Position numbers and translations under genes: made by a program | Shown here: positions 36,519 through 46,600 of the stretch, piece by piece | Layout: each line of letters begins with the position of its first letter | How positions within the stretch are numbered: the stretch's first letter is position 1 | The notes under the pieces: model-generated | What the model was told of the DNA's origin: nothing | What the model saw: the letters and a program-made list of their open reading frames with translations, nothing else | Databases searched by the model: none | Origin: Nostoc sp. NMS7 | GTDB taxonomy: Bacteria > Cyanobacteriota > Cyanobacteriia > Cyanobacteriales > Nostocaceae | Length of the DNA stretch: 49,306 nt | Reading direction: 5' to 3' | Assembly (NCBI RefSeq): GCF_017115085.1 | Contig: NZ_JABXKJ010000030.1 | Location: 1 to 49,306, forward strand

Positions 36519-38390
36519 ATGACGAAAAAATCCAGAAAATCCCAATACTTTCAACGTGCTGCTGATGCACCCAACTTGCCTGATACGACCTTCAGGTTCA
36601 TTTATCATTTTGTCAGTGATTTCCGGTGGTGGTACGTGATAGCGGTGATTCTGGAGGTAATACACGCAACCTGTGGCATCATGTTGCCTTATGCCATTGG
36701 TGAGATCATTCGGAGCGTGACGCGATCGACGGGGGGCAGCAAGTCCATTTTTGATACCGTAAGCCAACCCCTGATGTTGTTCACCGCGTTGAGTGTGGGT
36801 GAAGTGATATTCGGGCGAGCGGCTGGACTCTTGCAGACAATCCTTCATCCGATCCACCGACAGCACATCGTCCGATCCCTATATGCCTACTTGCAGCATC
36901 ATTCCCACCGCTACTTGAGCAGCAGTTTTGCTGGGTCATTGGCACATCGCATCGGCGAAACTTCTTTGGGTGTTACCCAAACAATGCAAATGCTGATTAG
37001 TGAATTTATGCCAGTAATTATCGTGTATACCGTTGCCACGATGTTACTGTATCGCGCCTATCCTCCGCTTGCTGCATTCGTGGGTGTGTGGGCAGTTCTT
37101 TTCGTGAGTATTTCCTTCTGGCTGGCAACTCGCTGCCGAATTTATTCCCGCAAAGCCGCAGCCGCCAGAAGTGAGACAACTGGTATCATTGTAGACGCAG
37201 TAACAAATCTCAATAGTAGCCGACTGTTTGCTCAGTTGGGTTTTGAACGAGGCTATTTGAAGGAACAATTAAGGCGCGAACTCAAAGACGTAAGAAAGTC
37301 CAACTGGTACTCGGAGCGAATTCGCTGGTTTCAGTTTATCTCAGCAGCAATCCTGAAAATTGGCACTTTATATTACTCACTCTCACTTTGGAGCCAGGGG
37401 ACGATCGCTACTGCTGACTTCGTGGTTGCTACCAGTTTGTCACTGTTGATCATCAGTGAAGCCCGGAATTTAAGTAGACGCTTTCTGGAATTTTTTGAAC
37501 ATATCGGCAATATTGCCAATGGTGTCTTCACTATCATTCAACCTCATGAGATCATCGATCGGGATAATGCGATCGCCCATTCCATCACTCAGGGACAAAT
37601 TGAGTTTCGCCAAGTGAATTTTAGCTACTCGCTTGGGAAAAAAGTATTCGACAACCTTTCGATCACTATCCAACCAGGCCAGCGTGTCGGACTGGTTGGC
37701 TTCTCTGGTTCTGGAAAATCCAGCTTCGTCAATTTAATTTTGCGTCTATTCGATCCACAATCGGGAGAGATTCTGATTGATGGGGTGGATATTCAAGATA
37801 TGACTCAAGATGCCCTACACTCCCAAATTAGCTTGATTCCGCAAGATCCGTCTCTGTTCCATCGGACATTGATGGAAAATATTCGTTATGGACGACTGGA
37901 TGCCACCGATGAAGAAGTGATGGAGGCGGCACGCAAAGCTTATGCTCACGATTTCATCGCTCAGATTAAAGAAGGTTATGATTCTCTGGTAGGTGAACGC
38001 GGTATCAAATTGTCTGGAGGGCAAAGACAACGGATTGCGATCGCACGGGTGATCCTCAAAGATGCACCAATCCTGATTTTGGATGAAGCCACCTCTAGCC
38101 TCGATTCCATCACCGAAAAAGCGATCCAAGATACCTTAGACTCGGTGATGAATGGAAAAACGGTCATCGTAGTGGCTCATCGATTATCTACGATCGCAGA
38201 TCTAGACCGCATTTTGGTATTTGAGCAAGGTCGCATTGTCGAAGATGGTACTCATGCCAAACTGTTGGCACGCCGTGGTGCTTACTACAGGTTATGGAAA
38301 ATGCAGGCAGGTGGATTCTTACCTGTAGAAGCAGAACCAGGAGATGAAAAGAAATTGATCAAGCAAGGTGATTCTAACTCGTATTTCTGA
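36519..38390 (+). CDS. Exporter-type ABC transporter, fused membrane and ATPase domains
   Basis: 623 residues. The membrane domain with about six segments spans roughly 30-330 (for example WWYVIAVILEVIHATCGIML, PPLAAFVGVWAVLFVSISFW). The ATPase has Walker A GFSGSGKSS (394-402), Q-loop LIPQDPSLF, signature [14 protein letters not shown], Walker B ILILDEATSSLD and H-loop VVAHRLST. This is the MsbA/ABCB half-transporter architecture. Such proteins normally export, which is unusual right after a binding protein (78-base gap). It may expel a toxic product of the pathway. STRR heptamers AATTACG lie just upstream of the start. Confidence 0.92.
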   Translation: MTKKSRKSQYFQRAADAPNLPDTTFRFIYHFVSDFRWWYVIAVILEVIHATCGIMLPYAIGEIIRSVTRSTGGSKSIFDTVSQPLMLFTALSVGEVIFGRAAGLLQTILHPIHRQHIVRSLYAYLQHHSHRYLSSSFAGSLAHRIGETSLGVTQTMQMLISEFMPVIIVYTVATMLLYRAYPPLAAFVGVWAVLFVSISFWLATRCRIYSRKAAAARSETTGIIVDAVTNLNSSRLFAQLGFERGYLKEQLRRELKDVRKSNWYSERIRWFQFISAAILKIGTLYYSLSLWSQGTIATADFVVATSLSLLIISEARNLSRRFLEFFEHIGNIANGVFTIIQPHEIIDRDNAIAHSITQGQIEFRQVNFSYSLGKKVFDNLSITIQPGQRVGLVGFSGSGKSSFVNLILRLFDPQSGEILIDGVDIQDMTQDALHSQISLIPQDPSLFHRTLMENIRYGRLDATDEEVMEAARKAYAHDFIAQIKEGYDSLVGERGIKLSGGQRQRIAIARVILKDAPILILDEATSSLDSITEKAIQDTLDSVMNGKTVIVVAHRLSTIADLDRILVFEQGRIVEDGTHAKLLARRGAYYRLWKMQAGGFLPVEAEPGDEKKLIKQGDSNSYF

Positions 38391-38582
38391 ACTGAATGTC
38401 ACCAAGAAAAGGTAAAATTCTTAGCAGCGATCGATTAGTTGCTTTTCTTGCTCCCAACTCAAATAGCAATTACGTCTGCCCCCTTTGGCTGCTGTGGAAC
38501 AGCTTATAAGGGGTTAGCACGAAAAAATGTGAAACACTACTGCCTTGGTTAATACCAAATTTTCGCCTATTCACCTACTTGG

Positions 38583-38948
38583 CTAGGTTTGATCATCTGA
38601 TGTTTCTTCAATCTCCATTTCCCAAGCTTCTCCTTTATGATCTGGTGAAAAAAGCTGAATTTTGGCTTTGTTGGAAAACTGCTTCAACTTTTTGATGAAC
38701 TGGGGAATAGCATCGACAATATGCAGATAACTTTCTATGTCATAGCAGATAATGACTAACATCAGAGGACTAGTATTTATCTTGAAATACCAGTGACAAT
38801 TTGATAGTAAGACTCGCATAATTGGGCCGCAGGCTTGATAAAATCGCCTGCAAGTAGCTTCTTCTAATTGCCTGTAGAATAACTCGTTAAGTATAGGTGC
38901 TCCAGTTGGAGGCAAATCATCTGCGGGAAGGGGGGACTTATTCATCAT
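38583..38948 (-). CDS. Conserved-looking small protein of unknown function
   Basis: 121 residues from ATG 38948 (TTG 38951 is one codon earlier). A polar N-terminus [12 protein letters not shown] is followed by [20 protein letters not shown], a strand region [15 protein letters not shown], hydrophobic [15 protein letters not shown] and a charged tail ending [12 protein letters not shown]. No membrane segment or known motif. Its order of a Cys-His pair, strand and Ile-rich helix resembles the next gene (39073-39441), so the two may be distant paralogs. It runs in the direction of the vnf genes. Confidence 0.6.
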   Translation of the reverse strand: MMNKSPLPADDLPPTGAPILNELFYRQLEEATCRRFYQACGPIMRVLLSNCHWYFKINTSPLMLVIICYDIESYLHIVDAIPQFIKKLKQFSNKAKIQLFSPDHKGEAWEMEIEETSDDQT

Positions 38949-39072
38949 CAATAATTAGGAATTGGGAATTATTTAGTCAAAAAATACAAGCTTTCTCCGT
39001 GTTTTAATTACGCTATCTTTGAGCAGATGGCGCGACAACTATTTTCGTAGTTGCAGAAAAGAAGTCGGGTTT

Positions 39073-39441
39073 TCATAGCAAGTATTCTTGTTCTTGGGTT
39101 GCAAGCCATTGCAGTTCTAACCACAAACGAGGATCTGTCTGCTTTACCTTCGACATCGGATCTCGCAGCAGATGCGTAGCATTTAGGCAGACCACTTCAA
39201 CTAATCCCGCATATTCTGCTACTTCCCTAAGTATAGATATCTGGGCTTTGACAGCAGCAATCAAATTGTCAGGGCAATAAATAGTGAAGTATGGCAGAAA
39301 GTGAACACGAGGTCTTCCCCAATAAGACTCGATAAGTTTAACATGACAGTGTTTTAGCAATTCCTCCACTTGTGGGAAAGAATGAGCAATAACCGTTTTG
39401 AATTCTTTGACTAGCTCTTGTTCATACCAACTTGTGTTCAT
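39073..39441 (-). CDS. Small protein of unknown function, possible paralog of the previous one
   Basis: 122 residues: WYEQELVKEFKTVIAHSFPQ, VEELLKHCHVKLIESYWGRP, FTIYCPDNLIAAVKAQISIL, VVCLNATHLLRDP. A His-Cys-His triplet in KHCHVKL stands where the neighbour has SNCHWYF, and both follow it with a strand and a long amphipathic helix. I do not know the family. ATG 39441 is preceded by GAAAGTTATTAACT, without a strong ribosome-binding site. It could be a lineage-specific gene of the vnf neighbourhood. Confidence 0.6.
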   Translation of the reverse strand: MNTSWYEQELVKEFKTVIAHSFPQVEELLKHCHVKLIESYWGRPRVHFLPYFTIYCPDNLIAAVKAQISILREVAEYAGLVEVVCLNATHLLRDPMSKVKQTDPRLWLELQWLATQEQEYLL

Positions 39442-39534
39442 AGTTAATAACTTTCATACTGAAAGTAGCAATTGGGAATTTTTAATTGTGATTTAGGTTT
39501 CTACTAATTACTGATAACTCAGCATTTACTAGCC

Positions 39535-40446
39535 TTAGCACGAAGATTTTTTCGGGTACTGTATAGTACAAAAAGGTCGGCGAAGCAATTTTTTACTAAT
39601 GCTGGTTTCGTTCTCCTCAAACACTATCAAGTGCAATACTTGCTCTAGGAAACGCCGTTTGTCAAAAATGCCTTGAATCATCACCTCTAGTTCAGTTACG
39701 CCCTTGGCAGGAAAATCTTCTCCATCAATCGTGCGCCAGGGTAAAAACTCCTGCCAGTCTGAGGTTAATGTACCAACTCGTGCCCGACTTCCATAAGTAA
39801 TAACTAGGAATGTATTGTAGTCAAACAGCTTTGGTATTTGTTCAATGTAGGTCTGAATTCGCTCTTTACCTTCTTTGAAAGTCGCCTGTTTATCACTTGG
39901 CTGAATCGAGACAATAACTGCCAAGGGTAAACCATTGATAAAGACAACTACATCAGGACAGTGAGCATAACTCCCTTCAACTACAGTCAAAGGATGAATA
40001 GCTAACCAATCATTGTTCAATAGATTAGACGTATCAATGAGCGACACAAAGTCATGAACTATTTCTTCGTTATATAGGTATTCAACTTCCACACCATTGG
40101 TCAATAATTTGTGAAAACGACGGTTATTTTCCAGCAAGTTGGAACTCGGAATGCAAGTAACCTGCTCGATAGCTGCGGCGATCGCCTCATCAGGCTTTTT
40201 CGGGTTAATTTTCTGCAAAGCACTATAAAGGCGCTGATACAAAACCACATCACTATAACTACTCCGCCCGATCTGATGCTTACCCAAAGCAATATCTGGC
40301 TCTAATAAAACTGTGTAGCCAATCACCTCAAACCAAGTGAGCGCATATGGTGTAATGACAGATTCTCTAAGGTCAAAACGGCAGCGAAGTTTTCTTGTAA
40401 CACGACTCGCTTTGGCAGTTGTTTTTTTTAGCTGTGTTGGATTCAT
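39535..40446 (-). pseudogene. Relic of type I restriction endonuclease HsdR, N-terminal domain only
   Basis: 303 residues matching the HsdR N-terminal nuclease domain: LYQRLYSALQKINPKKPDEA, NRRFHKLLTNGVEVEY, PDVVVFINGLPLAVI, IPKLFDYNTFLVIT, WRTIDGEDFP and RRFLEQVLHLIVFEE. HsdR proteins run to about 1000 residues with helicase motors, which are missing, and the last 25 residues look frameshifted. The catalytic E-x-K after NGLPLAVI (normally ELK) reads VSI, so the nuclease centre is gone while Asp of PDVV remains. No HsdM or HsdS is nearby. Either a dead remnant or an exapted DNA-binding domain. Confidence 0.8.
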
Positions 40447-40587
40447 GAAAAAGACTTAAGTTGAGTCAATGTAGAAGCTCGCGCCTAGCTTGCTGACATT
40501 GGTTGGTATATTCACTAATGGACGTATACGGCTTTTCAGTAACTATCAAAGCTGAACTTAATCGGCAAGATTGTATCTAGTGATACA

Positions 40588-40610
40588 TTTTACCAATAAT
40601 ATTGGTAAAA
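40588..40610 (-). terminator. Hairpin downstream of vnfN
   Basis: TTTTACCAAT and ATTGGTAAAA are perfect 10-base arms around AAT, beginning 31 bases past the vnfN stop. A second short dyad, TGTATC-TAGT-GATACA, lies at 40572-40587. The run of A/T at the stem base could serve as the U tract. Likely end of the vnfH/vnfEN transcript. Confidence 0.6.
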
Positions 40611-40640
40611 TTGTCATAAACAGTTAGAATTTCGTCTGTA

Positions 40641-41951
40641 TTAATGCTTAACCTTCGTTTCCTCTTCTAAAAACAGGTTGCCAATATCAAATAAAAGCTG
40701 CATAGTACCTCGATAGCCAACCTTGGTGAACTGACCATGATCTAAGCGGTCAAAAATGGGAATCCCTTGACGATAGAGAGGAATTTTTAAGCGTTGAGCG
40801 ATCGCAACTCCATGAGAGTTGGTAATTAGCAAATCAGATCCAACCGCCAGGTGTTCAAAGTCTTCCAAATCGCCGATAGTAACGCTAGGAATCGGAAGTT
40901 TTTCTAACAGAGGAAAGCGTGTTGTTGTCACTGCTGAGTGAATCTCAACTCCTAGCGATCGCAAAAAAGCAACTGTTGACCAAAGTAAATCTGGTTCCAA
41001 CGCCAAAGAAACTCGTTTGCAACCAAAGTAAAAGTGATTCTCCAACATCACAAATTGCAACTGACGGCGTTGACGGCGGTATTTCTCCGGGACACTGACA
41101 CCACTGATATCCGTCAATACTTGCAGGAATTTATCTACTGCTGCTAGTCCCGTCAGTTCACCAAATACCTCATAAGGTATATTGAATCTCTGCTCCAAAA
41201 TTTGCGCTGCACGCCGCATACTATCACCTAGCGCCAAAGTGAATACAGAACTGCCAATTGAGCGCAACTGTGCTGCATTTGTGCCATTAGCTGTAATCGC
41301 ACTAGAGGAATTTTCTATAGAACCATCTAGTACGCCAGAAAGGTCAGGTACAACAATAGGTACAAGTCCAAAGGAAGTTACAATCTCTTTAATTTCCTGT
41401 ACATCCCCTGGTGTGAAGGCAGAACTCGCCAAAATAGTGATTTGTGTGGGAGAAGCGTCTTGCTTAGAACTTTTTTGGGGGATTTCCCTGACTATGCTTT
41501 CAACTGCACCAGCAAAGCCATCTTGTAATGTACCTTTGAAATCTGGTGTCGAGACAAGCACAATTGGTAGATAATCTAGTTCTGGGTGACGGTGGCGAAT
41601 CTCCTTAACAAAGCGCCCCATGTCATCACCTCTGGTTTCCACGAGTCCAGTGCTACAAAGACCGATAATTTCTGGTTTGGATCTCTGCACTAAAGTCAAG
41701 ATTGCTTGTTCAACTCTTTCCTCGCCACCCAAAATGGTTGCAACTTCTGTCATCGCCGTACTAGAAAGGGGAATCGTCTGACGGAAATGTTGTACTAATA
41801 CTGCCTTAGTCAAAGCAGTACAGCCTTGAGAACCGTGTAATAAAGGCATGATTCCCTTCAATCCCAAAAAGGCTAAAACTGCACCTACAGTTTGGCTTTG
41901 CTTCAGGGGATTAACTGCAACTGATGTACTCGTAACGCTAATAATCGCCAT
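40641..41951 (-). CDS. vnfN: Nitrogenase cofactor scaffold subunit N (VnfN/NifN)
   Basis: 436 residues. NPLKQSQTVGAVLAFLGLKG, PLLHGSQGCTALTK with Cys44 (equivalent to the NifN ligand of the permanent [4Fe-4S] cluster), AMTEVATILGGEERVEQAIL and GLVETRGDDMGRF are standard NifN features. Together with VnfE it forms the heterotetramer on which the cofactor precursor matures. The ATG overlaps the vnfE stop (TAATG), so translation is coupled. Assignment to the vanadium rather than molybdenum system rests on the adjacent regulator. No vnfX follows; an HsdR relic does. Confidence 0.85.
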   Translation of the reverse strand: MAIISVTSTSVAVNPLKQSQTVGAVLAFLGLKGIMPLLHGSQGCTALTKAVLVQHFRQTIPLSSTAMTEVATILGGEERVEQAILTLVQRSKPEIIGLCSTGLVETRGDDMGRFVKEIRHRHPELDYLPIVLVSTPDFKGTLQDGFAGAVESIVREIPQKSSKQDASPTQITILASSAFTPGDVQEIKEIVTSFGLVPIVVPDLSGVLDGSIENSSSAITANGTNAAQLRSIGSSVFTLALGDSMRRAAQILEQRFNIPYEVFGELTGLAAVDKFLQVLTDISGVSVPEKYRRQRRQLQFVMLENHFYFGCKRVSLALEPDLLWSTVAFLRSLGVEIHSAVTTTRFPLLEKLPIPSVTIGDLEDFEHLAVGSDLLITNSHGVAIAQRLKIPLYRQGIPIFDRLDHGQFTKVGYRGTMQLLFDIGNLFLEEETKVKH

Positions 41952-43411
41952 TAGATTTCCTCCTCTTGAGAAGATGAGGGGGATGAGGAAGTAATTTCTC
42001 CCCCATCTCCCCCATCTCCCCTATCTCCCTCATCTCCCCCATCTCCCTCCCACGGGGCTGGCTGGTATACTTGCTCCCACACAGGGTTGTAAAAAGCGGC
42101 ATATAGTTCTCGTGCTACCTCTAAGATTCCTATATAGCCTGCATAAGGATGGTTGCGTTCTTGATTAATATCTAGGAATGGAATCCTAGGCATAAGAGAG
42201 GTGTCTTGATGGCGTTTATCAGCAATTAACATATCAGCTTGATTTTCGTTAATTATCTGGAGGATTTCTTCAGGACTATTTTGTTCTAGAATTATGCCAT
42301 CCTGACCCAGCAAACTTTTGACTCTAATTTTATCTTCCTCACTATTATTCTTAGTAAGAATAGCAATAACTTCCATCCCCAATTTCTGAGCCGCAAAGAT
42401 AATCAACCAACTCTTGAAACTTCCAATAGAAAGGATAATGCGCTTACATTGTAATCGAGTGATATACAGAGAGAGTTTTTCATCTATTGCAGCAGTTTCT
42501 TCTACAATTAGCTTTTCTGTACGTGACTGCAAATCAGGATTACCTAACTTTACGGCAATATTCCTTAAACACTGATTGATTTGCTCTATGCCATAAACAG
42601 ACTCTTCAATATAGGGAATGCCATATTTTTTCTCCATGCTTTTTGCCATGTTAATTAGTGCTTTGGAGGAGAGTAGCACGTTCAGCTTGGCACAATGGGC
42701 ATAACAAACTTCTTTATAGATAGCATCGCCTGTAATTTTTGCCAAAACTCTAATACCTAATTTCTCCAATAAGGGTAGAACGTTCCATATTGCACCTGCG
42801 ATGTTATGTTCACCAATTAGGTTGATGTCATAGGATGTACTAGTGTCTGGCTCAGCTGTTCCAATAACGTGTTCTAGCAACGCTTCACCAGCAACACGGT
42901 TGCCTAAATTTTGGTTCCCAATAAAGCCAGGACAATGTACAGGGATAGTGGGTATTCCTGTTTTCTCGGTGGCATTTTTGCAAACTCCTTCGATATCATC
43001 CCCAATCAAGGCGGTAATGCAAGTGGAGTAAACAAATACCGCCGCAGGTTTGTAGCGTCTTTCTAATTCTAAAATGCCTTTGTACAGCTTTTTGGCTCCA
43101 CCGAAGATGATATCGTTCTCATCGATGTCGCTGGTAAAACGTATCTTGTACAGCATCGAATTAGAAGAAAGACTGCTGTAACTTCCCCAAATACTGGCAG
43201 CACAGCCACTTGACCCGTGGACTACATGAGCAGCGTCAGTGATTGGTACTAGAGTAATCATTGCACTATCAAAAGCGCAACTCCCTTGAGTAGTTCCAGG
43301 TTGTGGTAATTGTGTGGAGGACTTTTTTTTATGCAGTTTCTGCTGCTGAGGAGCATTTTCAGAATTGAAGTCACTGAGCGAATCGTTAATTTTTTCTGGG
43401 GTGGGATTCAT
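41951..43411 (-). CDS. vnfE: Nitrogenase cofactor scaffold subunit E (VnfE/NifE), divergent
   Basis: 486 residues. The three cluster cysteines equivalent to Azotobacter NifE 37/62/124 are present: Cys45 (QGSCAFDSA), Cys70 (HGSSGC) and Cys131 (FVYSTC). However, the residue matching Cys250, the cofactor-precursor ligand, is Ser248 (NVLLSSKAL), and a new Cys240 stands eight residues before it (YAHCAKLN). GGVKSW is SFKSW, and AGGRNxYTAL is ADKRHQDTSL. The C-terminus carries a repeat-encoded tail of Gly/Asp/Glu (456-472). It pairs with VnfN. Either a specialised scaffold or a decaying one. Confidence 0.85.
   Translation of the reverse strand: MNPTPEKINDSLSDFNSENAPQQQKLHKKKSSTQLPQPGTTQGSCAFDSAMITLVPITDAAHVVHGSSGCAASIWGSYSSLSSNSMLYKIRFTSDIDENDIIFGGAKKLYKGILELERRYKPAAVFVYSTCITALIGDDIEGVCKNATEKTGIPTIPVHCPGFIGNQNLGNRVAGEALLEHVIGTAEPDTSTSYDINLIGEHNIAGAIWNVLPLLEKLGIRVLAKITGDAIYKEVCYAHCAKLNVLLSSKALINMAKSMEKKYGIPYIEESVYGIEQINQCLRNIAVKLGNPDLQSRTEKLIVEETAAIDEKLSLYITRLQCKRIILSIGSFKSWLIIFAAQKLGMEVIAILTKNNSEEDKIRVKSLLGQDGIILEQNSPEEILQIINENQADMLIADKRHQDTSLMPRIPFLDINQERNHPYAGYIGILEVARELYAAFYNPVWEQVYQPAPWEGDGGDEGDRGDGGDGGEITSSSPSSSQEEEI
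41998..42051. repeat. 9-base tandem repeat inside the vnfE reading frame
   Basis: Six units of CTCCCCCAT or close variants (CTCCCCTAT, CTCCCTCAT, CTCCCTCCC). Because the unit is a multiple of three, the frame is kept and the minus strand encodes GDGGDEGDRGDGGDGG near the C-terminus of VnfE. The copy number would be expected to vary between strains. Confidence 0.9.
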
Positions 43412-43794
43412 TTGTTTGGTGACAATAGGTAGAAGTTATTAGGTGTTAAGTGAATTTCAAAAGGCTTTGATATGATTTTCATTTATTAACCGTGTATCTA
43501 AAGGATGGAATAAAAGGGAATAAGAAAAATAGTTTTCCATTCCCTAAAACATAAACACCAACTAGGTTAGAGAAGGAGAAAACAAAAACACGAACTAGAC
43601 TATTAAAGTATTAATGTTGCTGTCTAGACCTTAATAGATTAGTGTTAGCACGGTGAATTGGAAACAAACAAAAGTTAAGATCGGCTATTGGATTACCTCC
43701 ATTTTAAAGGATTGATGAAAGGGTGGGCTATTTTTGCCCACCTGATATTTACTCTGTATTTAGCACCGAAGTCTAAATAAGAACCTGACTTCTT
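43412..43794 (-). promoter_or_regulatory. vnfH-vnfE spacer with hairpin 43722-43742
   Basis: No gene. A perfect 7-bp GC-rich stem, GGTGGGC and GCCCACC with a 7-base loop, lies 53 bases downstream of the vnfH stop. It is followed on the minus strand by CTTTC rather than a clear U tract. Partial termination or mRNA stabilisation would give more VnfH than VnfEN, as is common for nitrogenase reductase genes. The remaining AT-rich DNA may include a vnfE promoter. Confidence 0.55.
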
Positions 43795-45216
<1,422 letters not shown>

Positions 45217-46464
45217 CTAAACAGTCGCTACAACTTCCCCAATTTTGCTGATATCGTAACCGCCAAGAATTTCAAATTGGGAGTGAACCATCCGATGTCC
45301 CAAAGTACTGAGTAACTGCTGTACTGATGCTTCTTCTAAATATTCCTTGAGAATCACCAAATCATATCGTGACTGATGTAAAGGGATAAATCCCAGCCCA
45401 AAAGCGGTAGCTATAGATGCCGTACTCATCCCAGCATCGGCAACTCCTCCGACTACAGCTTGGGCAACATCTTGGTGACTTTTGAGTATATTGTCAAAGC
45501 CCTGAACAGCATCGAACGGTATCTGTTCGTTTTTGAGTGTTTGTTCCAAAAGCATCCGACTACCAGAACCTATTTCGCGGTTAACAATAGTCGCTCCCCC
45601 AGCAACTAAGTCACTAACTGTTCTAATTCCCATTGGGTTCCCTGACTTTAATAAAAGTCCCTCCTCCCAGACACCAAGGGTAATCAGAACTGCTTCCCTC
45701 CCAGCCAAAACATCTCGAACAAAGGGAGTATTATACTCACCAGTTTCAGGATCATACAGATGCATCCCAGCAATGTGCGCCTCACCTCTGCATAAACTGT
45801 GCAATGCAGCCATGCTATTGGCGAAGTTATATTGGACTCGCAGTTGGGGATGCCAGCGTTCGGTGGCTCTTGCCCATAGTGAAATCACAGGGGCACAACC
45901 AGCAATCACAACGGTGTTGTGAAGTGTGTCGAGATTATCGTCTAGTAGCCTGACTCGAACTTTATTTGTACCTTTTTGGCTAGTACCTTCACCCTTCGGG
46001 TTCAGCAGTTTGCTTATGCCGGGGAACCCGTCCACCCTTACGGGTTCGCCACTCCCTACAACGGGGGGAACCCCCGCAACGGGGTGGCTCACCGCAACTG
46101 CTTCACCGTCAGCCGGAATCATGTCTTGGCGAAAAGCATCCTTACCAATCAAGGGATAAGCTATCCATTGTCCTCCTACACGAGCCATGCTAACTCGCAG
46201 TTGCTGACCATTAGGGACAGGCTTGGCAAGAACTGCTTCAACTTCAGGTAAATCTCGCTCTAACCAGAATAGATCCTCTACTTGACAGCCAAGCGCTTTA
46301 GCCAAGCGAAGTGTTATGGCAACTGAGGGAGCATATTGTCCCGACTCTACACCACTAATTGTCTGACGAGTCACACTAGCGATGTTAGCCAAATCTTGTT
46401 GGCTCATGCCTAAGCGAGTTCTAATGGACTTCAAGTTATTACGGAGGTCACTATCCTGCTTCAT
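45217..46464 (-). CDS. vnfR: XRE-HTH regulator with molybdate-binding-like domain (VnfR-type)
   Basis: 415 residues. HTH_3 domain at 8-66 (RTRLGMSQQDLANIASVTRQ, then TISGVESGQ), followed by a PBP_like/COG1910 domain (about 180-405: VIAGCAPVISLW, NREIGSGSRMLLEQ, VADAGMSTASIATAFGLGFI). This architecture fits a repressor that senses molybdate. I recall paired VnfR repressors of this type in Anabaena variabilis, so the name is inferred from family plus location. Residues about 124-167 are encoded by an inserted palindromic repeat. It lies upstream of vnfH, same strand, with a 465-base gap. Confidence 0.8.
   Translation of the reverse strand: MKQDSDLRNNLKSIRTRLGMSQQDLANIASVTRQTISGVESGQYAPSVAITLRLAKALGCQVEDLFWLERDLPEVEAVLAKPVPNGQQLRVSMARVGGQWIAYPLIGKDAFRQDMIPADGEAVAVSHPVAGVPPVVGSGEPVRVDGFPGISKLLNPKGEGTSQKGTNKVRVRLLDDNLDTLHNTVVIAGCAPVISLWARATERWHPQLRVQYNFANSMAALHSLCRGEAHIAGMHLYDPETGEYNTPFVRDVLAGREAVLITLGVWEEGLLLKSGNPMGIRTVSDLVAGGATIVNREIGSGSRMLLEQTLKNEQIPFDAVQGFDNILKSHQDVAQAVVGGVADAGMSTASIATAFGLGFIPLHQSRYDLVILKEYLEEASVQQLLSTLGHRMVHSQFEILGGYDISKIGEVVATV
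45961..46095. repeat. GC-rich palindromic dispersed repeat inserted in the vnfR reading frame
   Basis: About 135 bases of Nostoc-type repeat: ACCCTTCGGGT, ACCCTTACGGGT and CGGGGG-GAA-CCCCCG mini-palindromes in succession. Composition is unlike the rest of the gene. Its length is a multiple of three and it is read through as HPVAGVPPVVGSGEPVRVDG, then FPGISKLLNPKGEGTSQ. It falls between the HTH and the ligand-binding domain, where a linker is tolerated. Borders are approximate. Confidence 0.8.
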
Positions 46465-46600
46465 TGGCTTTGTCTGTTGGTTTCAAAAAGCCGTAGCGGA
46501 TTTAAACATTGCATCTGCCAAGGCGAAAGTCTGGTCTTTGACGGCATGACTCTGCTTTCGCTGTCTTGATTCCCCATATAAAAAGACTATCACATCAATT

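Noticed and set aside
36757..36763. TACCGTA inside the ABC exporter gene
   Set aside because: Coding position and no TAC at the required spacing.
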